A stretch of DNA of 64,000 nucleotides from NCBI GenBank assembly GCA_963663845.2, contig OY760650.2, forward strand, positions 620,001 through 684,000. The letters are read 5' to 3'. A program made the translations under genes and the position numbers. Below the pieces are notes generated by a model. That model searched no databases and had not been told where the DNA came from. It worked only from the letters and a program-made list of their open reading frames with translations. Source of the stretch: Versatilivorator sp963663845 (GTDB taxonomy: Bacteria > Acidobacteriota > Terriglobia > Versatilivoradales > Versatilivoraceae). Positions 43,245 through 52,257 of the stretch are shown in pieces. Positions within the stretch are counted from its first letter, which is position 1; each line of letters begins with the position of its first letter.

Positions 43245-44498
43245 CTAAAAACTGTAGACAAGGCTGAACGAAAAAAAGCTGTCGCGCCGGGTTTCATGGA
43301 GGAGGTCGGATTCGTCCACGCGGGGAAAGGCGATCGATTCCACGCTGAGCGACCAGCGATCCGTAATGCGCCGGTTGAATTCCAGGGTAACGACCTGCGA
43401 GGAGCGGGTCGCGTCGAACATGATGCCCGCCAGCAACTCCGTTCCCTGGACGTCATTGGGCGCCCACCGCGTGGCCACGAAGACGTCGTTGTCGAAGAAA
43501 TTGGTCGCGTCGCCTCCCCGCCCGTCGTAGTTCCACTCGCCCAGAAGACTGACGTCGTGGGCCGAACCCCCGACCGAATAGAAGGTGTATTCGAACCCGG
43601 AGACCATCGCTCCGTAGTTCTGCTTCACCCCCCGAAGGTTGCGCGCGCCGGACCGCTGAATCGTTTCCAGCTTGAGCAGCCAGGCGCCGAGGGTGAGCTG
43701 CGCATCCAGGCCCAGTTGGCGGATCTGCTCGTAGTGGGGCCGCAGGACGGGTGCCCCGTCCGAGTTCAACTCCGGCTGGAGAAAGGGTTCGCGGCCGGTG
43801 CCGTCAAAGACGCTGGCCCCGATGTCCAGGGGGCCGAAACTGTGGCTGTAGCGGGCGGCCACGTCGAAGTGCCACTGCTTGGCGCCGCTCTCATAGAGAG
43901 GGTTGTCCTTGTCGACCACCAGCGAATAGCGCAGCCGGCCTCCGGGTCCCGGAAAGGTGCGGGCGCGGTGATAGGGCAGGCCGAAGACCTCGACCACGCC
44001 CCAATCCGCGGACCAGGTGAGATGGGCCATGGGCTGGCCCAGCTTTTCCTCTTCGTCGGGGTGTTCGATCAGATCGGTCTGGTTGACGATGTCGACCAGG
44101 TGGCGCGATTCCGCCACCCCCCAGAACACCCGGTCGACACCGAGGCGCAGCTCCCATTCACCGCTGCCGCCCTGGCCGAACAACAGCAGATAGGCCTCGC
44201 GCAGGTCGAAATGGGTTCGGCGCGGGTCGGCGCTGTCGTAGCGGAAGAAAGGGGTCAGGGTGAGGCTGCGGCCACGGGCGTCTTCAAGGTGGAACTCCGG
44301 CTCCGCCACCAGGCCGCTGGCGTGCCAGCTCTGCTCGGGAAAGGCCCCGGACTGGGGATGCCAGCGGCCCTCCAGTCTCACGCGCCCGGAAGCATCGAAG
44401 TCGATGGGCGGAGCTGGAAACCCCGGGGCCACCCCGAAACCGGCCACCCCAATGGAAACGAGAACGGTGTGGAGAAGGGCCGCCCGCCACCCCGTCAA
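43245..44498 (-). CDS. Outer-membrane beta-barrel protein (DUF1302/alginate-export-like)
   Basis: About 417 residues with alternating hydrophobic strands, many aromatic girdle residues and a terminal Phe (SFSLVYSF), as in outer-membrane barrels. A signal peptide (WRAALLHTVLVSIGVAGFGVA) appears at once if translation starts at the TTG at 44498, whose TTGA overlaps the stop of the preceding gene; the GTG at 44570 is less likely. Strands such as LRLGVDRVFWGVAESRHLVDIVNQTD are typical of proteins found next to MMPL-type transporters and LolA-like proteins. It is the last gene of that operon and probably forms the outer-membrane end of a lipid-export path. Confidence 0.78.
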   Translation of the reverse strand: MTGWRAALLHTVLVSIGVAGFGVAPGFPAPPIDFDASGRVRLEGRWHPQSGAFPEQSWHASGLVAEPEFHLEDARGRSLTLTPFFRYDSADPRRTHFDLREAYLLLFGQGGSGEWELRLGVDRVFWGVAESRHLVDIVNQTDLIEHPDEEEKLGQPMAHLTWSADWGVVEVFGLPYHRARTFPGPGGRLRYSLVVDKDNPLYESGAKQWHFDVAARYSHSFGPLDIGASVFDGTGREPFLQPELNSDGAPVLRPHYEQIRQLGLDAQLTLGAWLLKLETIQRSGARNLRGVKQNYGAMVSGFEYTFYSVGGSAHDVSLLGEWNYDGRGGDATNFFDNDVFVATRWAPNDVQGTELLAGIMFDATRSSQVVTLEFNRRITDRWSLSVESIAFPRVDESDLLHETRRDSFFSFSLVYSF

Positions 44499-45319
44499 CG
44501 GATTCGTCTCAGCCCGGTCCGGGTGAAGTCGTTCTCGTTCAGATTGTTCTGGAATTGAAAATCCGTCCACGTCAGAGTCGTGCTCTTGCCGGTGATGTGA
44601 TTGACCATCGTCATCTTGCCGGCATACCAGTAGCGGTCCAGATAGCGGCCATAGTCTGCAACCGAAAGCGTCTTCAGGTGGGCGTTCTTGCGGTCGTAGT
44701 AGTCTACCTTCCAGACGCGCAACTCGTCCCGGTCCTGCCAGACGAGCTGACGGCTGTAACCGGAGCGCGGGTTCACCGGGATGCGTTCCGAGACGGTGCA
44801 GGTCAGATCCCCGCAGGGCTCCTCCCGCAGGTAACGATAGGTAAACTTCTCCACCTCCGGAGTGCCCATGTCTTCGTAGGCGAATTCACTGCCCATGAAG
44901 GAGCCGGACTGGTTCGACGAGCTGATTCGCTTGACCCGTCTCAGCGCCGGCAGATAGAGCCACTGCTCGTCGTCTTTCTCCCGGTGGGAGTGGATCAGCA
45001 AGGCGGTTCCCTTGACGTCGCGCGGCTCGTCGAACACGAACAGGTTCTTGTCTCCCCCTCCCGCCACCTCCAGAACCTGCAAACGCAACTGGCGCCGACT
45101 CTCCTGCCCTCCCCGGTTGCGGAGCACCATGGTCTGACGCGCGCTGAAGTCACCGAAGCCCTCGCCGCGCTCACGCGCGTCCAGGGCGATTTCAAGGCCT
45201 CGGGCCTCCGGGTCCTGCTGTTGGCTCAAAGCCGGAGTGGGAGCGGACAAAAAGGCCCACAGGGCCAGAAAACTCGTGCAATACAGGAATGGCCGGCTGC
45301 ACAAACGGGGATGACTCAT
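44495..45319 (-). CDS. Outer-membrane lipoprotein-sorting-like (LolA-fold) protein
   Basis: About 274 residues with a signal peptide (FLYCTSFLALWAFLSAPTPALS) when read from the ATG at 45319. The body has the pattern of LolA/LolB-fold proteins encoded beside RND/MMPL exporters: MVLRNRGGQESRRQLRL, FVFDEPRDVKGTALLIHSH, DDEQWLYLPALRRVKRISSSNQSGSFMGSEFAYEDM, and a C-terminal WTDFQFQNNLNENDFT. The fold carries hydrophobic ligands in the periplasm. ATGA overlaps the stop of the MMPL gene by four bases and its own end overlaps the next gene, so the three are translationally coupled. Confidence 0.87.
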   Translation of the reverse strand: MSHPRLCSRPFLYCTSFLALWAFLSAPTPALSQQQDPEARGLEIALDARERGEGFGDFSARQTMVLRNRGGQESRRQLRLQVLEVAGGGDKNLFVFDEPRDVKGTALLIHSHREKDDEQWLYLPALRRVKRISSSNQSGSFMGSEFAYEDMGTPEVEKFTYRYLREEPCGDLTCTVSERIPVNPRSGYSRQLVWQDRDELRVWKVDYYDRKNAHLKTLSVADYGRYLDRYWYAGKMTMVNHITGKSTTLTWTDFQFQNNLNENDFTRTGLRRIR

Positions 45320-47598
45320 GACTTGTCTCGATCGATGGCCATCAGCAGGGGCGGGAGCAGCAGAAAATCGGCGAGAAGCGCAAACCCCAGCGTAATGGCG
45401 ACCAGCAGGCCCAGCACGGAGCTGACCTGAAATCCCGACGAAGCGAATACCAGAAAACTTGCCGATAAAACCGCGGTCGTGGTCCACAAGGCATGTCCCA
45501 CGGTTCGGAAGGTGGCGCGCACGGACTCTGACGCGCTGGCTCCTCCACGGCGGGCTTCCAGGTACTTGCTCATGAAATGGATGGTATCGTCAACCACGAT
45601 ACCGAAGGCGACCGCACAGACAACCGAAGCGGAAAGACCCACCTGACCCACCAGGTAACCCCACAGACCGAAGCTCATGGCCGCGGGAACGAAGTTGGGA
45701 AACAGGCTGGCCAGGCCGAAGCGCAGGCTCTTGAACGTGAAGACAAGGATCAATGAAATCATGGCCATGGCCACGATCGTACTGCGCAGCATGCTCTGGA
45801 TGTTTCTCTGGGCCAGGTGGGCGAAGACCATGGTGACGCCCGATGCTTCTCCGGTCAGCCCGGGCGCATTGGCCCTGACCCACTCCTGGGCCCGCTGGTC
45901 GAGCTGGCGCAGACCGCGCGCGGAGGCGTTGGCCACCACGGTCATTCGAGTGGCCGACTTGGCGACGTCGATGCGGTCGTTCAAGTCATTGCCGAGCGGC
46001 AGCGACAGCTCGTACAGCAGCAGATTCTGGGCCGCCAGCGCCGGATCTTCCGGAATCCGATAATAGGCGGGGTCGTCGCCGTGCATGTTCTTGTTCAGGC
46101 GCTTCATGACGTCGGGGAAGGACTGAACGAAGTTCACTTCCGGCTGATCCCGATACCATTCGGCAAAGGCGTCGGCCGTGCGCAGATAGGCCGGATCGGT
46201 GATACCGCCTTCACGTCCCGACTCCAGCGAGTACTCGAGCCTGTCCAGCCCGGTCAGGTTTTCGATGACGAAGTCGGTATCGTTGCGGAAACCGTAACGC
46301 TGATCGAAATAGCGCGTCCAGTTATCGCTCAACTCGACGCGTGGAACTCCGGCAACCAGGACTACCGTCACAATGGAGGCCACGCTCAACAACACCTTGC
46401 GCCGTTCCACCACGAAGGCGCCAAAGCGGTCGAAGAAGCCGGAACGGTCGGAGGGAGTCGGTGGCGGGTGCAACGGCAGAATCGAAAGCAGGGCCGGCAG
46501 GAACGTCATCGAACAGCCGAAAATGCACAACAGGCCGAAGGCCACCATATTGCCCAGAACATGGAAAGGGGGCGAATCCGAGGCATTCAGGCTCAGGAAA
46601 CCGATCGTGGTCGTCACAGCGGCCAGGAAGACCGGCCAGGCATTGATCCGAAGCGATTTGCGGATCGCCTCCTCCCGGCCCCGCCCCTCGCGGAGCCCGG
46701 CCAGGGTGCTGGTGACGATGTGGACGGCGTGCGCCACGGCGATGGCCATGACGATGATCGGCACGCCGGCGCTGGCGGGACTGAAGACCTGGCCCGTCCA
46801 ACCGGCGAAACCCATGGTGCCGGCGATGACCAACACCACCACGGCCAAGATCGCCAGCGTCGCCAGAACCGACTTCAACAGCAAGGCCGAACTCACGATG
46901 ATGATCAGGAACACGATCGGCACCAGGGTCTGCATGTCGGTTGCCGTCGCCTCGGCGAGCACTCGATTCATGACCACGTCGCCGGTCAGGTAGTAGGAGA
47001 TATCGGGATGGCGACCCCGGGCCTCGGTGAGCAGGCCGTTGATGTAATCGGTGATTTCGATCACCGCCTGGTCCGAATTCTCCGGCAGCAGGAAGTTGAT
47101 GGTGAGCCCGCCCACGCGTCCGTCAGTGGAGACCAGGCGCCCGGCCACGCCGACCTCCTGGAGTGCGATCGACTCGACCCGCGCCAGGTCGGCATCGCTC
47201 AACGAGGCGGCGTCCTCGACAAGCGGCCCCACCGCCAGGTCGTCCTCTCCAAGGGCCTCGCTGTGGGTATAGTTGGTGAGCGAATCCACTCGGATGGAGT
47301 GGGGCGTGCGCCAGGCGGCTTCGGTCAAGGCCTCGATGGCTCCCAGGACTTCGCCCGTGAACACCGATCCTTCCCGTGGGGCCACGGCGATCAGGGCCGT
47401 GTTGGGCGAGGCGTAGGTATTCCCGAGCGCATCGAAAGCCGCCAGTTGCGGGTTGTCTTCACTGAAAAGGATGCGGTAGTCGTTGGTGACGGTGAGGTTG
47501 GGGGCGCCGGAGGCCAGGATCAACACGACCAGCAATGCGACTCCGACGACCAGCCAGCGACGGCGGAGAACGAGGTCAATGGATCGATCCAATCGCAT
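45316..47598 (-). CDS. MMPL/HpnN-type RND-superfamily transporter
   Basis: About 760 residues in two similar halves, each with one transmembrane helix, a periplasmic loop and a five-helix bundle. The first helix is WLVVGVALLVVLILASGA; helices such as TLVPIVFLIIIVSSALLL and AGVPIIVMAIAVAHAVHIV, and FGIVVDDTIHFMSKYLEARRGG in the second half, are typical of RND proteins exporting lipids (hopanoid HpnN, mycobacterial MmpL). The ATG at 47598 was chosen over the TTG at 47643. With the LolA-like and outer-membrane genes downstream it forms a probable inner-to-outer-membrane lipid export unit. The substrate is inferred to be the triterpenoid made by neighbouring genes. Confidence 0.9.
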   Translation of the reverse strand: MRLDRSIDLVLRRRWLVVGVALLVVLILASGAPNLTVTNDYRILFSEDNPQLAAFDALGNTYASPNTALIAVAPREGSVFTGEVLGAIEALTEAAWRTPHSIRVDSLTNYTHSEALGEDDLAVGPLVEDAASLSDADLARVESIALQEVGVAGRLVSTDGRVGGLTINFLLPENSDQAVIEITDYINGLLTEARGRHPDISYYLTGDVVMNRVLAEATATDMQTLVPIVFLIIIVSSALLLKSVLATLAILAVVVLVIAGTMGFAGWTGQVFSPASAGVPIIVMAIAVAHAVHIVTSTLAGLREGRGREEAIRKSLRINAWPVFLAAVTTTIGFLSLNASDSPPFHVLGNMVAFGLLCIFGCSMTFLPALLSILPLHPPPTPSDRSGFFDRFGAFVVERRKVLLSVASIVTVVLVAGVPRVELSDNWTRYFDQRYGFRNDTDFVIENLTGLDRLEYSLESGREGGITDPAYLRTADAFAEWYRDQPEVNFVQSFPDVMKRLNKNMHGDDPAYYRIPEDPALAAQNLLLYELSLPLGNDLNDRIDVAKSATRMTVVANASARGLRQLDQRAQEWVRANAPGLTGEASGVTMVFAHLAQRNIQSMLRSTIVAMAMISLILVFTFKSLRFGLASLFPNFVPAAMSFGLWGYLVGQVGLSASVVCAVAFGIVVDDTIHFMSKYLEARRGGASASESVRATFRTVGHALWTTTAVLSASFLVFASSGFQVSSVLGLLVAITLGFALLADFLLLPPLLMAIDRDKS

Positions 47599-47751
47599 GA
47601 CAGCACCGTGGGTCGCATTCTTGTGAGCGTCGCCTGTTTGCAAACCGGACGCACCCGCACTGTGCCCATCTTAACCCGACGACGGACAATATGGACTACC
47701 GAAAGAGGGACCAGCCGAAAAATTTATGGAGGCGCGATGCGGTGGCCGTGG

Positions 47752-48849
47752 CTACACGAACCGCACCAGCCTGACGTTCAGCGTCCGAGTCGGACCACCG
47801 GCGACCTTCCATTGGACCAGAATCGGGCTCTGGTAGGCGCCCCAGCCGATCTCACCGATCCCTTCGCCTCGGCGGTCCAGGACCGGCAGGCTGATCTCCC
47901 GCTTCATCCGCAGAAAATGGGCAAACGGAATCGCCAGCGCCCGGTTGACCAGCAGCTCCACCACGGAACGCCGGACGCCGACCCGATCCACGATCTCGTT
48001 GAAGAGCTGCACGGCGTCGTACTGCGCATAGTTGAGGGCCCTGGCCGGAATGGCCCGCGGGGCCTGGATTGCCTGCTTGCCTATCTGCGCCATGAAGCGA
48101 AGGGGGTTTTTCAGCACATCCCCAAGGTCGTGGGTCATGAGCAGGGTTTCATACTCGTTGACGGTCAGGCCCGCGTGGCGCTCGTTGGGGGGGAGGGACA
48201 GGTCGAAACGGCCGAACGACACCTGGTGTTCCTGCGCCAGCGCCTGTAGCTGGCGGATGAGGCCGAAATGCGGGTCACGCAGGTTCTGGGCGTCGATGGA
48301 GTGCGGCGACGACGCCACCTGTACCTGCATCCGGGCGACATCCTCCTCGCCGTTGTATGCAATTACCGTCGTGCGCCGGCTGCGGGCGCCGCCCGAATGG
48401 ACCCCGTCCAGCTCTACGAACCAGACCGGCTCGTTTCCCGGCAGCTCGTACGAGGCGCTGTTCCGCAGTCCGCTCCCCATGAACATGAGGTGGGAGTCGG
48501 CGTTGAGCGGCTCGACGGCGCGCTGCTGGTCGGAGAGTTCGGTCCGCAGGTTGAGCTTGTCGTGGATGTAGCCGGCGCCGGGAGGAAAGAGCTGCTGGAA
48601 GACCTTGAGGTAATCCCGGATGTTGACGCTGTCGTGTTCGAGCAGCTCGACGAGGCGCTGGTCCAGATAGCCGGCCGTGGTGTGGTCCGAGATGTAGAAC
48701 TCCTTGGAATAGCGGGTGAAGTCCGACCCGAACTCCTCTCTCAACCTGCGCCTGACATCGAACAGGCCCACCCGGAACGTCGGCTTGATGCGCAGTGTGG
48801 CCTGGAAGGGCGCCCCTCCGATATTGGTGTGCCGGTTTACCAGGATCAT
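47752..48849 (-). CDS. YjbQ/UPF0047-like domain fused to an unknown C-terminal domain
   Basis: 365 residues, starting at the ATG at 48849. The N-terminal half carries the YjbQ pattern: SDHTTAGYLDQRLVELLEHD near residue 55, the Tyr-x-His-Asp in GAGYIHDKLNLR, NADSHLMFMGSGL and VWFVELDGVHSGG, where YjbQ proteins have IHDKENAxAHLKAsLxG and ELDGPR. The C-terminal 190 residues (SLPPNERHAGLTVNEY to LNVRLVRFV) are unrecognised. YjbQ proteins have thiamine-phosphate-synthase-like activity in vitro, but their role is unclear. It lies 153 bp upstream of the MMPL operon on the same strand and divergent from the RND permease. Confidence 0.65.
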   Translation of the reverse strand: MILVNRHTNIGGAPFQATLRIKPTFRVGLFDVRRRLREEFGSDFTRYSKEFYISDHTTAGYLDQRLVELLEHDSVNIRDYLKVFQQLFPPGAGYIHDKLNLRTELSDQQRAVEPLNADSHLMFMGSGLRNSASYELPGNEPVWFVELDGVHSGGARSRRTTVIAYNGEEDVARMQVQVASSPHSIDAQNLRDPHFGLIRQLQALAQEHQVSFGRFDLSLPPNERHAGLTVNEYETLLMTHDLGDVLKNPLRFMAQIGKQAIQAPRAIPARALNYAQYDAVQLFNEIVDRVGVRRSVVELLVNRALAIPFAHFLRMKREISLPVLDRRGEGIGEIGWGAYQSPILVQWKVAGGPTRTLNVRLVRFV

Positions 48850-48927
48850 GGGCGGTCGTCCTCGCTCCAGTGCAGAGTAGTCTAAAGAAACAAGTCTCCC
48901 ATAGCCATCATTTTACAACTGAAGTGC

Positions 48928-48954
48928 TGGTCCGGCGCGTCATGTTCTGATACC
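48928..48954 (+). promoter_or_regulatory. 27-bp shared upstream element, copy 1 (before the RND permease)
   Basis: Begins TGGTCCGGCG and ends TTCTGATACC. The identical 27 bp occur on the minus strand at 53521-53547 upstream of the sterol-methyltransferase-like gene. It lies in the divergent region between the YjbQ-fusion gene and the permease, 123 bp before the permease start codon, reading towards it. Confidence 0.6.
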
Positions 48955-49077
48955 GTCTGAGAAACAGCGCCTTTCGGCGGCGCGCGAGAAAATCGGGCTG
49001 GCAGGCATCGGACTCGAACTCTTGCTGCAGCCCGCAGGCACGCGGGTGCTTTTCCATACCCGCTCTGACCCGTACCA

Positions 49078-52000
49078 ATGAATTCCAACCGAAACGACCA
49101 CGCCGAACCCCGTGGACCGATTGCCTACATGGCGGGCAACAGCGTCGCGTCCAACCTGCTGATGTTCGGCATCCTCGCTGCGGGCCTCGTGTCGCTGACC
49201 GGCCTCGAGCAGGAAGGGTGGCCCACGGTTCCCTTCAACCAGTTCGAAATCTCCGTGCCGTTCCCCGGTGCAACGCCCGAAGAGGTGGAGGAGGCCATCG
49301 TCGTCAAGATCGAGGATGAGGTCAGGGGACTGGCGGACGTCAAGACGGTCAGGTCCATAGCGGCCCCGGGAATAGCGTCCGTCCGGGTCGAAGTCAACTC
49401 GGGTACGGACATGGGCGCGAAGAAGGATGAAATCGAGTCGGCGGTCGGGCGTATTCAGACATTCCCGGGCGGAGCCGAGCGGCCCCAGATCCGGGAAATG
49501 ACCAATGCCCAGAGCATGATTCGCCTCATCCTCTTCGGCGACGTTTCCGAGCGGTCGCTGAAGAATCTCGCCTACCGTATCGAGGATGATCTCGCTTCGC
49601 TGCCGAACGTGTCCCAGGTCGAGACCAGCGGTGTGCGCAACTACGAAATCTCGATCGAAGTTCCACTGCAGCGGCTGCGGGCCCTTCGGCTGACTCTGAC
49701 CGATGTCGCCAACGCGATTCGCCGCGGATCCCTGGACCTGTCCGCGGGCAGCATCAATACCGAGCGGTCCCAGGTGCGGATTCGGACGCTCGGACAGAGC
49801 TACGATCAGCGGGATTTCGAGGACATCGTCATCCTTGGTCGCGACGACGGTACGGTGGTGCGCCTGGGTGATATCGCCGAGGTGCGCGACGGCTTCGAGG
49901 ACTCGGGTTTGATCGTGCGCCACCAGGGTCACCCTGCCGTGTTCGTCGAGGTTTCGCGAGCCGACGGCGAGAGGGTGATGGACGTGGCGCGCACTGTTCG
50001 CAACCACGTTGCCAACGTGATCACCCCCTCGCTCCCTGAAGGCGTGGGCATCAACATCTGGAACGACGACTCTTCGGCCTTCGTGGAGCGCGGCCTCATT
50101 CTCCTCAAGAATGGAGCCTTGGGGCTGTTGCTGGTCTTGATCGCCCTGGGCCTTTTTCTCGAAGTCCGACTGGCGTTTTGGGTCGCCGTCGGGCTCGGCG
50201 TTTCCGGAATCGGCGCCCTGGCCGCCATGATGGTGTTCGACATCCCGCTCCATGCGGTGTCGCTCTTCTCTTTCGTTCTCGCCATCGGAATCATCGTGGA
50301 CGATGCGATCGTCGTGTCCGAGCACATTCACCTGGAACGAATGCGCGGCACGCCGGGAGTTGTTGCGGCCATCCGGGGTGCGCGACGAATCAAGGTGCCG
50401 CTGATTTTCGCCGTGCTGACAACGATCGTGGCGTTCATTCCGATACTCTTCGTGCCCGCAGGGTTCGGAGAGGTCTGGAAGGCACTGCCGATCATCGTCA
50501 TCGCCATGCTGCTGATTTCGCTGGTCGAATCGCTGCTGGTGCTGCCCAACCATCTATCCCATCATCTGCACGGCCCGGATTGGGTACCCCGTACGGGTAT
50601 TGAACGATTCGGCGCCCGGGTCCGGAATCGTGTCGATTCCTCGTTGAACCGCTTTGTACAGGGGCCCCTGGATCGCGGGATACAGTTCGCCACGGACTGG
50701 CCCGAGGTGACGGTCTCGGGGGCTGTCGCGCTGCTCATCCTGAGCATTTCCCTCCTTCCGGCCGGCATCGTCCCGACCACCTTCGCAACCGAGGTCGAAG
50801 GCGACTTCGCAATCGCCACCCTCGAGATGCCGGACGGAACGACCGCGCCGCAAACGTACGCCGTGGCGCAACAACTGGAATTGGCCGGTCGCCGGGCCAT
50901 GGAGCGGCTTTCCGAAGGCCGGCCCGCGGATGCGCCTCCTCTGCTGTCCGGCGTTACGGTCGTCGTCGGTCAGCGTTCACGGATCGAGACCGGGGGCCTC
51001 AACCCCGCGCCCACCCTGAACCCGGAACCCAATATCGCCACCATCGAGTTCAAGCTCCTGAGCGCGCAGCACCGGCGCATCACTTCGGGAGAAGTCGTGC
51101 AGGCATGGCGCGAGGAAGTGGGGGTCCTGCCTCATGTGCGCGCGATCACCTTCATCAGCGAGATCTACACGCTGGGCAACCCGGTCGAGGCGGCGCTGTC
51201 CCACCCGGACCCGGAACGCCTGGTCGAGATCGCATCCGCCACTGTCGCTGGCCTGGGCCGAGTCGGAGGCGTCTTCGACATACGCTCCGATCACACTCCC
51301 GGTATCGCCGAAATTCAGGTGGGACTGCTTCCCGAAGCCCGCACCCTCGGTCTCACGCTCGATGATCTTGCCTGGCAGACGAGAGCCGCGTTCTTTGGCA
51401 TAGAGGCCCTGCGGGTGCAGCGAGGACGTGAAGAAGTTCGGGTCTATGTGCGGCTGCCCGAGGAGCAGCGTAGCGCGATCACCGACGTGGAGAGCTACTG
51501 GCTCCGTACGCCAACCGGCGCCAACGCGCCCATAGGCCGCGTGGCTTCGCTGAGTTCGGGCACGTCGCCGCCGGCCATCCGGCGCAAGGACGGCCAGCGC
51601 ATTGTCACGGTGACCGCTGATGTGGACCCCAGTGTGATTTCCGCTGCGAACGCCAACGACATCGTGGAGAACACCATCCTGGCGGAACTCATCGACGAAA
51701 ACCCGGAACTCACTTACACCTTCGGAGGTGAACAGCAGCAGCAGCTCGACTCCTTGGGCGGTCTCTATCGCGGATTCGTGATCGCGTTGCTCCTGATCTT
51801 CGCGCTGCTGGCCATTCCGCTGCGCTCCTATACCAAGCCATTCATCATCATGGCCATCATCCCGTTTGGGTTCATCGGCGTGATCCTGGGTCACTGGGTG
51901 CTGGGGGTAGCCGTGAGCGCGGAATCCTTTGTCGGAATATTCGGCCTCGCCGGCGTGGTGGTGAACGATTCCCTGGTGATGATCGATTTCACCGACCAGA

Positions 52001-52257
52001 AGCTCAGGGAGAACATTCCGGTGCGAACCGCGATCATCGAGGGTGCGAAGGGACGATTTCGCCCGATCATGCTGACTTCCCTGACCACCTTCCTCGGCTT
52101 CACCCCGCTTATTCTCGAAGACGCCATTCAGGCGCAGTTCTTTGTTCCCTTCGCCGCCTCGATCGGCTGCGGCATCCTCTTCACCACGACCATCATCATG
52201 TTTCTGGTGCCGGCGCTTTCCTCGTTGCATCTGCGCCTGACCTCGGCGCGGGGCTAG
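49078..52257 (+). CDS. RND efflux permease (AcrB/CusA-like)
   Basis: Inner-membrane proton-driven pump of 1059 residues with the typical 12-helix, two-large-loop layout. The first helix region is SVASNLLMFGILAAGLVSLTGL; the loop begins PFNQFEISVPFPGATPEEVEEAIV. TM4 contains the acidic pair in GIIVDDAIVVSEHIHLERMR and the second half SYTKPFIIMAIIPFGFIGVILGHW and GVVVNDSLVMIDF. It starts at the ATG at 49078. Its TAG and the TAG of the opposite gene share the palindrome CTAG. The fitting fusion protein (36355) and outer-membrane factor (53754) are in the same island. Substrate unknown, possibly a lipid. Confidence 0.95.
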   Translation: MNSNRNDHAEPRGPIAYMAGNSVASNLLMFGILAAGLVSLTGLEQEGWPTVPFNQFEISVPFPGATPEEVEEAIVVKIEDEVRGLADVKTVRSIAAPGIASVRVEVNSGTDMGAKKDEIESAVGRIQTFPGGAERPQIREMTNAQSMIRLILFGDVSERSLKNLAYRIEDDLASLPNVSQVETSGVRNYEISIEVPLQRLRALRLTLTDVANAIRRGSLDLSAGSINTERSQVRIRTLGQSYDQRDFEDIVILGRDDGTVVRLGDIAEVRDGFEDSGLIVRHQGHPAVFVEVSRADGERVMDVARTVRNHVANVITPSLPEGVGINIWNDDSSAFVERGLILLKNGALGLLLVLIALGLFLEVRLAFWVAVGLGVSGIGALAAMMVFDIPLHAVSLFSFVLAIGIIVDDAIVVSEHIHLERMRGTPGVVAAIRGARRIKVPLIFAVLTTIVAFIPILFVPAGFGEVWKALPIIVIAMLLISLVESLLVLPNHLSHHLHGPDWVPRTGIERFGARVRNRVDSSLNRFVQGPLDRGIQFATDWPEVTVSGAVALLILSISLLPAGIVPTTFATEVEGDFAIATLEMPDGTTAPQTYAVAQQLELAGRRAMERLSEGRPADAPPLLSGVTVVVGQRSRIETGGLNPAPTLNPEPNIATIEFKLLSAQHRRITSGEVVQAWREEVGVLPHVRAITFISEIYTLGNPVEAALSHPDPERLVEIASATVAGLGRVGGVFDIRSDHTPGIAEIQVGLLPEARTLGLTLDDLAWQTRAAFFGIEALRVQRGREEVRVYVRLPEEQRSAITDVESYWLRTPTGANAPIGRVASLSSGTSPPAIRRKDGQRIVTVTADVDPSVISAANANDIVENTILAELIDENPELTYTFGGEQQQQLDSLGGLYRGFVIALLLIFALLAIPLRSYTKPFIIMAIIPFGFIGVILGHWVLGVAVSAESFVGIFGLAGVVVNDSLVMIDFTDQKLRENIPVRTAIIEGAKGRFRPIMLTSLTTFLGFTPLILEDAIQAQFFVPFAASIGCGILFTTTIIMFLVPALSSLHLRLTSARG

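Noticed and set aside
43038..44558. 506-codon open frame on the plus strand
   Set aside because: Antisense to the outer-membrane gene, which has a clear signal peptide and barrel pattern.
45817..48249. 810-codon open frame on the plus strand
   Set aside because: Antisense to the MMPL and YjbQ genes; His/Gln/Arg-rich with no family pattern, typical of GC-rich shadow frames.
48990..49020. tRNA-like T-arm (TTCGAGTCC on the minus strand) before the RND permease
   Set aside because: The flanking bases do not form a T stem or acceptor stem, and no anticodon arm is found.
49078..50553. 537-codon minus-strand open frame
   Set aside because: Antisense shadow of the RND permease.
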